This document shows, piece by piece, positions 8,232 to 17,454 of a DNA stretch of 64,000 nt (the first letter of the stretch is position 1; every line of letters starts with the position of its first letter). Both the position numbers and the translations under genes were made by a program. The notes under the pieces are model-generated. The model searched no databases. It was given only the letters and a program-made list of their open reading frames with translations, and was not told the origin of the DNA. This stretch comes from Azospirillum sp. OGB3. Lineage in GTDB: Bacteria > Pseudomonadota > Alphaproteobacteria > Azospirillales > Azospirillaceae. The stretch is from the NCBI RefSeq assembly GCF_014192915.1, contig NZ_JACHYN010000020.1, positions 1-64,000 of the forward strand, given 5' to 3'.

Positions 8232-9092
8232 ATGACGAGTGAGAGCATGACTGCCCCCCAGATGCGCCGGCGAATCACGGATGTCTATGATTCCGGGGGG
8301 CGCGGCCAAGCGGAGCGGGCCTGGGAAGACCTGCTGGAGGGTGGCCGGCGTTGGCGGCTGTGGAGCAAGCTCGGCTGGCACGACATCCGCAAGCGCTACC
8401 GCCGCTCGGTGCTCGGGCCCTTCTGGCTGACTCTCAGCATGGCGGTCATGGTGGCCAGCCTTGGCCTCATCTACGGAACGCTGTTCAGGCTCGACCTGGA
8501 AAATTACCTGCCGTTCCTCGCCATCGGTCTGGCCACCTGGACCTTCATCGCGTCCTTCCTCAACGAAGGCTGCACGAGCTTCATCGATCTTGAACCGCTG
8601 ATCAAGAACGTGCGCATCCCGATGTCGCTGCACATCCTGCGCGTGCTGTGGCGAAACCTGATCATCTACGCTCACAACATCGTCATCTTCGCGGTGGTGG
8701 CGGTGGTCTTCGGGATATGGCCGGGAGTCGGCGGCATCCTGCTCGCCGTCGCGGGGCTTGGACTCCTGCTGGTGAATGCCGGCTGGATCATGCTCCTGTG
8801 CGGCATGATCTGCACGCGCTTCCGTGACGTGCCGCCCATCGTCGCCAGCGTGATCCAACTCCTGTTCTTCGTGACCCCGGTGATGTGGAAGCCGGAGCTG
8901 CTGGGCGACCGGCGTTACCTGATGGCGCTCAACCCCTTGTATCATCTGATCGAGGTCATCCGGGCGCCTCTGCTCGGCCAGCTTCCAGGCTGGGAGAACT
9001 GGGCGGTCGGCCTGCTGTTCGCCGCGGCCGGCTGGGCCTTCACCTTCGCCGTCTTCGCCCGTTTCCGCAAACGCATCGCCTACTGGCTCTGA
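8232..9092 (+). CDS. wzm: ABC-2 type polysaccharide exporter permease (Wzm/KpsM-like)
   Basis: 286 aa from the ATG at 8232 (AAGGCG upstream); an ATG at 8247 is also possible. It is the membrane half of an ABC transporter that moves a lipid-linked polysaccharide across the inner membrane. The N-terminus carries the amphipathic WSKLGWHDIRKRYRRSVLGPFW segment typical of this family. Six hydrophobic helices follow (for example MAVMVASLGLIYGTLF and ILLAVAGLGLLLVNAGWIML), then the conserved PPIVASVIQLLFFVTPVMW and NPLYHLIEVIR. Its stop overlaps the start of the ATPase gene (TGATG), so the two halves are translated together. Confidence 0.9.
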   Translation: MTSESMTAPQMRRRITDVYDSGGRGQAERAWEDLLEGGRRWRLWSKLGWHDIRKRYRRSVLGPFWLTLSMAVMVASLGLIYGTLFRLDLENYLPFLAIGLATWTFIASFLNEGCTSFIDLEPLIKNVRIPMSLHILRVLWRNLIIYAHNIVIFAVVAVVFGIWPGVGGILLAVAGLGLLLVNAGWIMLLCGMICTRFRDVPPIVASVIQLLFFVTPVMWKPELLGDRRYLMALNPLYHLIEVIRAPLLGQLPGWENWAVGLLFAAAGWAFTFAVFARFRKRIAYWL

Positions 9093-9853
9093 TGGCTTCG
9101 ATACATCTGAACGACGTCTCGGTCGATTTCGTGCTTTACCAGGGAAGCGCGCGCTCCCTGAAGAAGACCCTGCTGCGCTCCTCCACCAGCGGCGTGCTGA
9201 AGCACGATGCCCATCACCGGGTCACCGTGAAGGCGTTGAGCGATTTCTCGCTGACTCTGGAACATGGCGACCGGGTGGGGCTGATCGGCGGCAACGGCGC
9301 CGGCAAGACGACGCTGTTGCGCGTGCTTGCCGGCGTCTACGAGCCAACGGCCGGGCGCATCCGTGTCGACGGGCGCGTCACGCCGCTGTTCGACATTGGC
9401 CTCGGCCTCGACATGGACGCGTCGGGCTACGACAACATCCGGATGCGGGCGGCCTATTTCGGCATCGATGCCGACGAGGTGGAGCGGAAGATGGACGACA
9501 TCGCCGCCTTCACCGAACTGGGCGATTATCTCGACCTGCCGGTCCGCACCTATTCGGCGGGCATGACGCTCCGCCTCGCCTTTGCCGCGGCGACCTCCGT
9601 CGATCCGGAGATCCTGCTGATGGACGAGTGGCTCGCCGTCAGCGACACGAAGTTCCTGGAGAAGGCCCAGCGCCGGGCCGAGGGTTTCGTGAACCGATCC
9701 AGCATCATGGTCGTCGCCTCCCATGTCGAGGACGTGCTGAAGCGTTTGTGCAACAAGCTGCTTTGGCTCGAACGCGGCACCATCCAGCGCTTCGGGCCGG
9801 TCGATGAGGTTCTGGCAGCCTATCACGCCCAGAACGCCGAGGGGCTTTCGTAA
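9092..9853 (+). CDS. wzt: Polysaccharide ABC exporter ATPase (Wzt/KpsT-like)
   Basis: 253 aa. It powers export through the permease encoded just upstream. Walker A is GGNGAGKTTLLR, the signature is YSAGMTLRLAFA and Walker B is ILLMDEWLAVSD. The preceding FDIGLGLDMDASGYDNI block is typical of the O-antigen/capsule export subfamily. It ends soon after the ATPase core and so lacks the C-terminal carbohydrate-binding domain of the O9a-type Wzt, suggesting export that does not depend on recognition of a chain-end cap. The start is the ATG overlapping the permease stop. fcl follows 40 bases later in the same operon. Confidence 0.92.
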   Translation: MASIHLNDVSVDFVLYQGSARSLKKTLLRSSTSGVLKHDAHHRVTVKALSDFSLTLEHGDRVGLIGGNGAGKTTLLRVLAGVYEPTAGRIRVDGRVTPLFDIGLGLDMDASGYDNIRMRAAYFGIDADEVERKMDDIAAFTELGDYLDLPVRTYSAGMTLRLAFAAATSVDPEILLMDEWLAVSDTKFLEKAQRRAEGFVNRSSIMVVASHVEDVLKRLCNKLLWLERGTIQRFGPVDEVLAAYHAQNAEGLS

Positions 9854-9893
9854 AAGAATTTTGCTCAACCGTTACATTCAGAAGGCGGGATGC

Positions 9894-10874
9894 ATGACCA
9901 CGGGCGCGGATTTTTCCCTGGCTGGCAAGCGGGTCTGGGTTGCGGGGCATCGCGGCATGGCGGGGTCGGCCATCGTCCGCCGGCTGGAGCGGGAACCGTG
10001 CGACATCCTGACGGTCGGCCGTGACCGCGTCGACCTGAGCCGCCAAGCCGAGGTCGAAGACTGGATGGCTGAAGCGCGGCCGGATGTCGTGTTCCTGGCC
10101 GCGGCACTGGTCGGGGGCATCCATGCCAACAACAGCCGTCCGGCCGAATTCCTCTACGAGAACCTCGCGATCGAGACCAACGTCATCCACGCCGCCAAAC
10201 GGGTGGGGGTGCGCAAGCTCGTGTTCCTCGGCTCCTCCTGCATCTATCCCCGGCTGGCGTCGCAGCCGATGCGCGAGGAGGCGCTGCTCACCGGCCCACT
10301 GGAGCCGACCAACGAGTGGTACGCGGTCGCCAAGATCGCCGGCATCAAGATGTGTCAAGCCTACCGCCGGCAGTACGGCTGCGATTTCATCGCGGCGATG
10401 CCAACCAATCTCTACGGCTACGGCGACAACTTCGACATCGCCCAGGGCCATGTCGCCGCCGCCCTGATGGTCCGCATCCACCGAGCCAAGGAGGAGGGGG
10501 CCGACAGCGTCGAGCTGTGGGGCGACGGCAGCCCGCTGCGCGAGTTCCTGTTCGTCGAGGATCTGGCTGACGGGCTGGTCTTCCTGACGAAACACTATTC
10601 GGGTGAAGCGCACGTCAACCTCGGGTCCGGTCACGAATTGTCCATCCGTGAACTGGCCGAACTGCTGGGCTCGGTGATCGGCTACCGGGGAGATTTCCGC
10701 TTTGACACCTCCAAACCGAACGGCGCTCCCCGCAAGATCATGGACGGCAGCCGGCTCCAGGCCATGGGCTGGAGCGCGCCGACCAGCCTGCGCGACGGCT
10801 TCGAGCGGACCTACCGCTGGTATGTGGAAAATTTGAGATCTGGAACTCTGCGCGGCCTTCCAGACAACCGCTGA
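9894..10874 (+). CDS. fcl: GDP-L-fucose synthase
   Basis: 326 aa. It performs the 3,5-epimerisation and 4-reduction of GDP-4-keto-6-deoxymannose, the gmd product, to GDP-L-fucose using NADPH. Visible motifs are GHRGMAGSAIVRRL (nucleotide binding), SSCIYP with the conserved Cys, YAVAKIAG with catalytic Tyr and Lys, and GDNFDIAQGHVAAAL with the conserved His. The start is the ATG at 9894 with GGCGGGA upstream; the frame extends further back but overlaps the ATPase gene. It is the last gene of the gmd-exporter-fcl operon. ColC, which completes colitose synthesis, is a relative, but all features here fit fucose synthase. Confidence 0.93.
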   Translation: MTTGADFSLAGKRVWVAGHRGMAGSAIVRRLEREPCDILTVGRDRVDLSRQAEVEDWMAEARPDVVFLAAALVGGIHANNSRPAEFLYENLAIETNVIHAAKRVGVRKLVFLGSSCIYPRLASQPMREEALLTGPLEPTNEWYAVAKIAGIKMCQAYRRQYGCDFIAAMPTNLYGYGDNFDIAQGHVAAALMVRIHRAKEEGADSVELWGDGSPLREFLFVEDLADGLVFLTKHYSGEAHVNLGSGHELSIRELAELLGSVIGYRGDFRFDTSKPNGAPRKIMDGSRLQAMGWSAPTSLRDGFERTYRWYVENLRSGTLRGLPDNR

Positions 10875-11198
10875 GCGCGTAGCGGACCCGCGGGAACCCA
10901 TGATGCGGGTGGCGCAGGCCGCAATTTGATCCTCGCCCGATCCAACGAATTCCCTGATAAACCGGGGTACACGGTGTGTTCGGAAGGAGTGGCCTATGCC
11001 AAGTGGCGCCATCAACAAATGGTCATAAGCGCAACTTTGAGGGCTTTCCCCCTCCGGGTTCGCTCGAATTGAGCTACACAAGTGCGGTGCTTGAGTCCGA
11101 TGTAGGTGGTACAGTACAGTCCCACCTCCGGATGAGCCGCCGGTCCAGCCACCGGAACTGCGGCTGGTAACGACGAGCGACTGGAACACAGGGGCCAG
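10875..11198. other. Intergenic region before the type I secretion operon
   Basis: No gene is seen here. A short inverted repeat AGGTGG / CCACCT (11104-11109 with 11122-11127) surrounds TACAGTACAG about 70 bases before the exporter start, and could be an operator or leader hairpin. No convincing terminator follows fcl. The region probably contains the promoter of the secretion genes. Confidence 0.35.
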
Positions 11199-13436
11199 AT
11201 GCAGAGCAAGACCGACATCGATCCGCAAGCCGCCTCAGCCGAGGCGCCGCGGGCCACCAGCCTCCACGCGCTCGCCATTGTTGCGCGCCACCACGGGCTG
11301 CATCTTTCGGTCGACCAGATGAGGCGCGACTACGCCATCGAAAACGGCGAGCCGCCCACCGGGCTGCTGCTGAAGATCGCCGAGGAGAGCGGCCTGACCG
11401 TCCGGTCCACGACGTTGCGCTGGAAGCACCTGGCGCGCCTGGAGAAGGCGCTGCCGGTTCTGCTCCGCCTGCGCGACGGCAGCACCATGGTCCTGGTTTC
11501 CTTCCGCAAGGACGGCGGCGCCCCGGCCGCCATGCTGCAGGATCCGCTGAGCGCCGACCAAGCTTGCATCGCCGTGGACGAGCTGCGGCTCAGCTCCGTG
11601 TGGGACGGCGACGCTATCTTCGTCAAGCGCCGCCACCGGATCAGCGACCAGGAGCGGCCATTCGGTTTTGGCTGGATGATCGGTCAGATCCTGCGCGAGA
11701 AGCGGATCTTCCGGGACATCGGCGTCTCCGCCTTCGTTCTCAGCCTGTTCGCGCTGGTCCCGCCGATGGTCTTCATGGTCATCCTGGACCGCGTGCTGGT
11801 CCACCAGCGCCTGTCCACGCTTTACGTGCTGGTGGGGATCATCCTCTTCGTGCTGCTGTTCGACACCGTCTTCGGCTATCTGCGCCGCTATCTGGTGGCG
11901 ATCGGCACGGCCAAGGTGGATGCAAGGCTCAGCACCTACATCTTCGACCGGACGATCGGCCTGCCGATCGACTTCTTCGAGCGCACGCCGACCGGCGTGA
12001 TCTCCTACAAGCTCAACGAAGTCTGGCGCATCCGCGGCTTCCTGACCGGCCAGCTGTTCGGGACGCTGCTCGACAGCATGACGCTCATCGTCCTGATCCC
12101 GGCCATGTTCATCATGAGCCCGCTGCTCGCCTTCCTGGTGTTGGGCGTGGCGTTCCTGATGTGCTTGGTGGTGGCCATCTACATCGGTCCGCTGGCGCGG
12201 GCCTATGGCGAGGTGATCAAGGCGGAGCAGCGCAAGGGCTCCTTCATGATCGAGGTGCTGCACGGCGCCCGCACGGTCAAGTCGCTGGCGCTGGAAGGGC
12301 GCAAGCGTTTCGACTGGGACGTGCGTGTGGCCGAGGCGGTGCGCGCCAACACGAAGATGCAGCTGCTTTCCAACCAGCCGCAGACCATCCTGCAGCCTCT
12401 GGAGAAGCTGATCTATTCCGGAACGCTGGCGGTTGGCGCCTATCTGGCCCTCAGCGACGGCGGCTCCGCCTACGGCGGCATGCTGGTCGCCTTCAGCATG
12501 ATCGCCAGCCGCGCGACGCAGCCCTTCGTCCAGATCGCCTCGCTCATGCAGCAGTTCCAGGAGGTCCGCGGCGCCGTCGCCCAGGTGGCCTCGGTGGTCA
12601 ACCAGCCGCAGGAGCAGGGGTTGGGGCGGCAGGGCGTCCGCCCGGTGATCAAGGGCGACCTCAGCTTCTCCGAGGTGCGCTTCCGTTACCCCGGCTCGCA
12701 GAACCCGGCGCTCGACAACATCTCCTTCGACGTCAAGTCCGGCCAGGTCATCGGCATCATGGGACGGTCCGGGTCGGGCAAGACCACGGTCACCCGCGTG
12801 CTTCAAGGCCTTCATCAGAACTACGAAGGCCTGGTCAAGATCGACGGCGTTGACCTGCGCGAGATCGACCTCACCCACCTGCGCTCCAACCTGGGCGTGG
12901 TGCTGCAGGACAACTTCCTGTTCAACGGGACCATCCGCGAGAACATCATGGCGGCCAACCGCAGCGCCTCGCTGGAGGAGGTGATGCGGGCGGCCCGGCT
13001 TGCCGGCGCGGAGGAGTTCATCGAACGCCTGCCGCGCGGCTACGAGACGATGATCGAGGAGGGCTCGGCCAACCTGTCGGGCGGTCAGCGTCAGCGCATC
13101 GCCATCGCCCGCGCGCTGCTGGTCGACCCGTCGGTCCTGATCCTCGACGAGGCGACCAGCGCGCTCGACCCCGACAGCGAGGCGATCATCAACAACAACC
13201 TGACGCGCATCGCCCAGGGCCGGACGATGATCGTCATTTCGCACCGTCTCGCCTCGCTGGTGAACTGCGACCAGATCATCGTGATGGAGCGCGGCAAGCT
13301 CTACGACATGGGCAAGCACGACGAGCTGCTCCAGCGTTGCGACGTCTATCGGCATCTTTGGTTCCAGCAGAACCGCCACCTTTCCCCGGGAAGCACTCAT
13401 GACCGCGCTCCTCTTACGCCGGCCGCAAACTCCTGA
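11199..13436 (+). CDS. Type I secretion ABC transporter with C39-like domain (HlyB-type)
   Basis: 745 aa. It is the inner-membrane ATPase of a type I secretion system that exports proteins with C-terminal RTX signals in one step. Residues 1-130 are a C39-peptidase-like domain without the catalytic Cys (it begins TSLHALAIVARHHGLHL), as in HlyB, so it should bind substrate but not cleave it. Residues about 150-430 hold the membrane helices. The nucleotide-binding domain follows with GRSGSGKTTVTRVLQG, LSGGQRQRIAIARAL, VLILDEATSALD and VISHRLASL. It overlaps the HlyD-type gene by 38 bases. Three RTX proteins in this window are its likely substrates; the outer-membrane partner is not here. Confidence 0.93.
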   Translation: MQSKTDIDPQAASAEAPRATSLHALAIVARHHGLHLSVDQMRRDYAIENGEPPTGLLLKIAEESGLTVRSTTLRWKHLARLEKALPVLLRLRDGSTMVLVSFRKDGGAPAAMLQDPLSADQACIAVDELRLSSVWDGDAIFVKRRHRISDQERPFGFGWMIGQILREKRIFRDIGVSAFVLSLFALVPPMVFMVILDRVLVHQRLSTLYVLVGIILFVLLFDTVFGYLRRYLVAIGTAKVDARLSTYIFDRTIGLPIDFFERTPTGVISYKLNEVWRIRGFLTGQLFGTLLDSMTLIVLIPAMFIMSPLLAFLVLGVAFLMCLVVAIYIGPLARAYGEVIKAEQRKGSFMIEVLHGARTVKSLALEGRKRFDWDVRVAEAVRANTKMQLLSNQPQTILQPLEKLIYSGTLAVGAYLALSDGGSAYGGMLVAFSMIASRATQPFVQIASLMQQFQEVRGAVAQVASVVNQPQEQGLGRQGVRPVIKGDLSFSEVRFRYPGSQNPALDNISFDVKSGQVIGIMGRSGSGKTTVTRVLQGLHQNYEGLVKIDGVDLREIDLTHLRSNLGVVLQDNFLFNGTIRENIMAANRSASLEEVMRAARLAGAEEFIERLPRGYETMIEEGSANLSGGQRQRIAIARALLVDPSVLILDEATSALDPDSEAIINNNLTRIAQGRTMIVISHRLASLVNCDQIIVMERGKLYDMGKHDELLQRCDVYRHLWFQQNRHLSPGSTHDRAPLTPAANS

Positions 13437-14757
13437 TCGGGCTGCCGAGCAGGTCATCAACGATTTCCAGGGCGAAACTGCGGAGATCACCGGCCGGCCC
13501 GAGCCCGTCGTGGCGCGGGCCGTCGTCTGGACGCTGGCCGCCATGGTCGCCCTGTTCATCACCCTGGCGTCGGTGACCAAGCTCGACCGGGTGGTGACCT
13601 CGACGGGGCGCATCGTGTCCCAGTCGCCGACCATCGTCGTGCAGCCGCTGGAAATCTCGATCATCCGCAGCCTGAACGTCCGCGCCGGAGAGACCGTGCG
13701 GCGCGGGCAGGTGCTGGCCACGCTCGACCCGACCTTCTCGTCGGCCGACGTCGCCCAGCTCGGGCGGCAGGTCTCCAAGCTGACCGCCGAGATCGCCCGC
13801 ATGCAGGCGGAGGCCCGGAACGAGGCTTTCACGGCCGGCGGCAACGATCCGGACCGGCTGCTCCAGGAATCGATCTGGCGCTACCGCCAAGCGGAGTACA
13901 CGGCCAAGCTGGCGAACTTCGAGCAGCGCATGGCCACCCTCCAGGCGACGATCAAGAGCAACCAGACGGACGCCGAGCATTTCCGCTCCCGCCTGAAGAT
14001 CGTCGGTGAGATCGAGACGATGCGGCAGACGCTGGAGAAGAACCAGACCGGCAGCCGCCTCAACTCCCTGATCGCCAGCGACACCCGGGTGGAGACCGAG
14101 CGCAACCTCGGCAACAGCGAGAACACCATCCGCACGGCCTCCCACGACCTGGAAGCGATGCGTGCCGAACGCGAGGTCTATATCCAGCAATGGCGCAGCA
14201 GCCTGCTGACCGACCTGTCGACCCGCCAGATCGACCTGGAGCGCGCCCGCGAGGAGCTGGCGAAGGCCCAGCGGCGCCGGGAACTCGTCGAGCTGCGTGC
14301 CGTGGACGACGCCGTGGTGCTGGAGGTCGGGAAGTACTCCGTCGGTTCGGTGGTCGAGCAGGCCCAGCCGATCTACACTCTGATGCCGCTGAACGCGCAG
14401 CTGGAGGTGGAGGTGGAGATCGCCGGCATCGATCAAGGCTTCGTCAAGCCCGGCGATCAGGTGCAGGTCAAGCTCGACGCCTACCGCTACGTCGAGCACG
14501 GAATGGCCAAGGGCGTGGTGAAGACGATCAGCGAGGACTCCTTCACCAAGCGCGAGGACCAGTCGCAGGTGCAGCGTCCCTTCTACCGGGCGCGGATCGA
14601 GCTGACCGACGTCACGCTGCGCGACGTGCCGGCCGATTTCCGTCTGGTTCCCGGGATGCCGCTGGTGGCCGACATCGTGGTCGGCGAGCGGACCATCATG
14701 TCCTATCTGGTCGAAGGGGCGCTGAGAAACGGTTCGGAAGGCATGCGCGAGCCCTGA
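13399..14757 (+). CDS. HlyD-family type I secretion adaptor
   Basis: 452 aa. It is the membrane-fusion subunit linking the ABC protein to an outer-membrane channel. One transmembrane helix lies near residues 40-62 (VVWTLAAMVALFITLASV). A lipoyl-type half-motif follows (GETVRRGQVLATLDPTFSS), then a long alpha-hairpin of coiled coil (about 110-300), the second lipoyl half (VVEQAQPIYTLMPLNAQL) and a beta-barrel ending VPGMPLVADIVVGERTI. The C-terminal TIMSYLVEGALR is typical of HlyD. The ATG lies inside the end of the ABC gene, so expression is coupled. It is complete and normal in length. Confidence 0.93.
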   Translation: MTALLLRRPQTPDRAAEQVINDFQGETAEITGRPEPVVARAVVWTLAAMVALFITLASVTKLDRVVTSTGRIVSQSPTIVVQPLEISIIRSLNVRAGETVRRGQVLATLDPTFSSADVAQLGRQVSKLTAEIARMQAEARNEAFTAGGNDPDRLLQESIWRYRQAEYTAKLANFEQRMATLQATIKSNQTDAEHFRSRLKIVGEIETMRQTLEKNQTGSRLNSLIASDTRVETERNLGNSENTIRTASHDLEAMRAEREVYIQQWRSSLLTDLSTRQIDLERAREELAKAQRRRELVELRAVDDAVVLEVGKYSVGSVVEQAQPIYTLMPLNAQLEVEVEIAGIDQGFVKPGDQVQVKLDAYRYVEHGMAKGVVKTISEDSFTKREDQSQVQRPFYRARIELTDVTLRDVPADFRLVPGMPLVADIVVGERTIMSYLVEGALRNGSEGMREP

Positions 14758-14794
14758 GGGCCGCGCCGGCTGCAAGGAAAGGGTGTGGAGGCCG

Positions 14795-16531
14795 ATGCGC
14801 AAGCTCATCGAGGCCGCGGGGCGGCTGTTCGGCGCCGCTTCGCCGGACGACCAGTACGCCAAGGGCCTGAAGGCGCTGGAGCGCGAGGACTACAAGGCGG
14901 CCCTGGAGTCCTGGCTTCCGGCGGCCAGGGCCGGTCATGCGGGTGCCCAGAACCAGATCGGCCGCCTGTACGACCTCGGCAAAGGCGTGGTGCGCAACGC
15001 CGTTGACGCGGTCGGCTGGTACCGGCAGGCGGCCGACAACGGCCATGGCGACGCCCAGGCGCGGCTGGCCGAAATCTATTACTACGGCTGCGACGCGCCG
15101 AAGGGGATCACCCCGACCGACGAGACACTGTCGCTTCTCTTCCCCAACGGCCTGAAGATCGAGCAGGACTACAAGGAGGCGCTGCGCTGGGCGCGCGCCG
15201 CCGCCGAACAGGGCGTCGTGGGCGCGCAGGCCATGCTCGGCTACATGCACGCCTCGGGTTTCGGCATCACCCCGGATTACGCCGAGGCGGAGCGCTGGTA
15301 CCGAGTCGCCGCCGAGCAGGGGAACGCGGCGGCCCAACTCGGGCTGGGGACGTTGCTGGCCGGCGGCTATGGCGGGAAGTCGGACCCCGAAGCCGCGCAC
15401 CAGTGGTTCTGCAAGGCGGCCGATCAGAAGAACGTGATGGCCTGGTACTATCTCGGCACCCAGTACGCTTCCGGGATCGGGGTGTCGCAGGACCTTGCCG
15501 AGGCGGTCTCCTGGTTCCGCCGCGCCGCCGAGGCGGGCGCCGCAGCGGCGCAGCGGGCGCTCGGCCTGCTGTACGCGCGTGGCGGCGGCGTGGCGGCCGA
15601 TCCGCACGCGGCCGAAACCTGGCTGCGCAAGGCGGCGGTCCAGGGCGACACCGAGGCGATGCTGCATCTCGGCCACCTGAACAGCCGGGGAGCGGGGATG
15701 CAGCCAAACCTGTTTGACGCTGCGATCTGGTACCGGGCGGCGGCGGAGATGGGGCATCGCGAGGCGCAGAAGATCATCGCGCAGATGTATTTCGCCGGAT
15801 CCGGTGTGCCGCGCGACGAGATGGAGGCGGTCCGCTGGCTGGAGCGCGCCGCCGGCCAGGGCGACCCGCAGGCACAACTGCGCATCGGCGCGCTCTACGC
15901 CGAAGGGCGCGGAGTGGTGCGCGACTACGACCGGGCGCTCGACTGGTTCCGCCGGGCGGCCGAGCAGGGCAACAGCGACGCGGTCTACAACATCGGCACG
16001 CTGCACAGCCTCGGCCTTGGTGTCCCGCGTGACCCGGCGGGCGCCCTGGCCTGGTACGAGCGGGCGGCCGAGCAGGGCAGCGTGCTCGCCCAGTTCCGGC
16101 TTGGCACGATGTTCGCCGCGGGCGACGGGGTGCCGCAGGACTACACGCGCGCCGCGTTCTGGTCGCGCAAGGCCGCTGAGCAGGGTCATGTCGGCGCCAT
16201 GATCAATCTGGGCCGCTTCTGCATGCAGGGGCTTGGGATGGAGCGCGACATTGAGGAAGCGCTCCGCTGGCTGACCCCGGCCGCCGAGCATAAGGAGCCT
16301 TCCGCCATGACGGCGCTCGGCGAACTGCACGGCCATTGGAGCGAGCAGAAGGATTTCGCCCGCGCCCGCGGCTGGCTGGAACGCGCGGCGGCCCTTGGGG
16401 ATGAGCGGGCCAAGCTGCTGTTGCAGCGGCTTCCCCCCACCGATCCGTCCGACGACCCGACGGCCGGCCCGAGCGAGAGCCCGCTCGAAATCCAAGCCCC
16501 CGGCCATCTCCGCGCGGTCCGCGAGGGGTGA
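14795..16531 (+). CDS. Sel1-repeat (TPR-like) protein
   Basis: About 578 aa made almost entirely of roughly thirteen 36-residue Sel1 repeats (pattern GxxxAQxxLGxxYxxGxGVxxDxxxAxxWxxxAAEQ), with one longer insertion around residues 90-115. Such solenoids act as protein-binding scaffolds. The ATG at 14795 has GGAGG just upstream; a GTG 12 bases earlier is an alternative. It has no clear signal peptide. It follows the HlyD gene by 37 bases on the same strand, so it may belong to the secretion operon and organise or regulate export or glycan assembly. The partner is unknown. Confidence 0.85.
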   Translation: MRKLIEAAGRLFGAASPDDQYAKGLKALEREDYKAALESWLPAARAGHAGAQNQIGRLYDLGKGVVRNAVDAVGWYRQAADNGHGDAQARLAEIYYYGCDAPKGITPTDETLSLLFPNGLKIEQDYKEALRWARAAAEQGVVGAQAMLGYMHASGFGITPDYAEAERWYRVAAEQGNAAAQLGLGTLLAGGYGGKSDPEAAHQWFCKAADQKNVMAWYYLGTQYASGIGVSQDLAEAVSWFRRAAEAGAAAAQRALGLLYARGGGVAADPHAAETWLRKAAVQGDTEAMLHLGHLNSRGAGMQPNLFDAAIWYRAAAEMGHREAQKIIAQMYFAGSGVPRDEMEAVRWLERAAGQGDPQAQLRIGALYAEGRGVVRDYDRALDWFRRAAEQGNSDAVYNIGTLHSLGLGVPRDPAGALAWYERAAEQGSVLAQFRLGTMFAAGDGVPQDYTRAAFWSRKAAEQGHVGAMINLGRFCMQGLGMERDIEEALRWLTPAAEHKEPSAMTALGELHGHWSEQKDFARARGWLERAAALGDERAKLLLQRLPPTDPSDDPTAGPSESPLEIQAPGHLRAVREG

Positions 16532-16562
16532 CGCCGCCCGGTCGGCTCAGCTCGCCCCTGGC

Positions 16563-17417
16563 TCAGCTTACCAGGGTGACGCCCCGTCCGGCGTTCCCGT
16601 AAGGGGCGGGCAGACCGACGGCCATGCGGCGGTGGATCTCCCCGGTCTCGGGAAGGGCCACCGGCCCCAGGTCGGCGTAGCCCAGGGCGCGGTAGAGCGC
16701 GAGAGCGCGGGCGTTGTGCGGCAGGACCGCCAGTTCCAGCCGCGCGCAGCGCCCAGCGGCCCAGCGATGCGCGGCCAGCATGAGCTGTCGGCCGAGGCCG
16801 AGGCCGCGGACGTCCGGGTGCAGCTCGATGCCGAGGGTGAGGGCGGCCGAGTCCGGGAGAGCGGGCCAACCGGGGCCGATCCGAACGTGACCGACGATGC
16901 GGTCCCCCCGTTCCGCGATCAGCCAGCAACGGTCGGTCCCGCCGTCGCCGTCCCCCGCGCCGGCCAGCCAAGTCTGGAGATCCGCCGCGCCGGGAACCGC
17001 GGTGTCGACACACCCGCCGTTCAGCCGGACCATGCCGGCCAGGAAGCCGCGCAAGCGCTCCAGATCCCCGTCCGTCGTCCGGACGTCCCGCAGGGTGACG
17101 AGACCGAGCGCGACGATGACCCGCCGCGGGGTGCCGCGCAGCCGGGCGGCGGGGAAATCCGGCAGACGCACGTCCACCAGAGGCTCCCGTTCCGCCAGGG
17201 CCTCGGGCAGCGGCACGGTGAAGCCATGGCGCCCATCCCCCTTGCCGGCGGCCTCCAGGTCGGGGCGGTGCCGGTCGGCCATGGCTTCGACCCGCAAGGG
17301 GGACTCGCCGAACAGGACCTCCACGCGCAGGCGCCGGCCCGGTTCCACCGGCAGCCATACCCAGCCGGTCACGTGGGGACCAACGAGGTCGAGGCAGCCT
17401 TCGGGCTTGATGGTCAT
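16563..17417 (-). CDS. GNAT-family acetyltransferase with N-terminal GWAW module
   Basis: 284 aa. Residues 5-100 are a GWAW-type module (HVTGWVWLPVEPGRR, RPDLEAAGKGDGRHGFTVPL). Residues about 105-284 are a GNAT domain with the acetyl-CoA loop RGLGLGRQLM and the following NARALALYRALGY. It probably acetylates an amino group, perhaps of an amino sugar, using acetyl-CoA. The ATG at 17417 has GAGGG upstream. It lies 37 bases after the leftward glycosyltransferase gene, probably in one operon, and converges on the Sel1 gene with only 31 bases between them. The fusion of this module to a GNAT enzyme is unusual. Confidence 0.8.
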   Translation of the reverse strand: MTIKPEGCLDLVGPHVTGWVWLPVEPGRRLRVEVLFGESPLRVEAMADRHRPDLEAAGKGDGRHGFTVPLPEALAEREPLVDVRLPDFPAARLRGTPRRVIVALGLVTLRDVRTTDGDLERLRGFLAGMVRLNGGCVDTAVPGAADLQTWLAGAGDGDGGTDRCWLIAERGDRIVGHVRIGPGWPALPDSAALTLGIELHPDVRGLGLGRQLMLAAHRWAAGRCARLELAVLPHNARALALYRALGYADLGPVALPETGEIHRRMAVGLPAPYGNAGRGVTLVS

Positions 17418-17454
17418 GGCACGGCCCTCTGTATCCGGCTGGTGCCGGCCCGCC

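Noticed and set aside
11104..11127. Short inverted repeat resembling a lux-box-like operator
   Set aside because: Only six paired bases at each side and no match to a known operator. It is mentioned only within the intergenic entry.
11235..13844. Leftward open frame of 869 codons
   Set aside because: Antisense to the type I ABC gene, rich in His, Asp and Gln in a pattern typical of complementary-strand translation.
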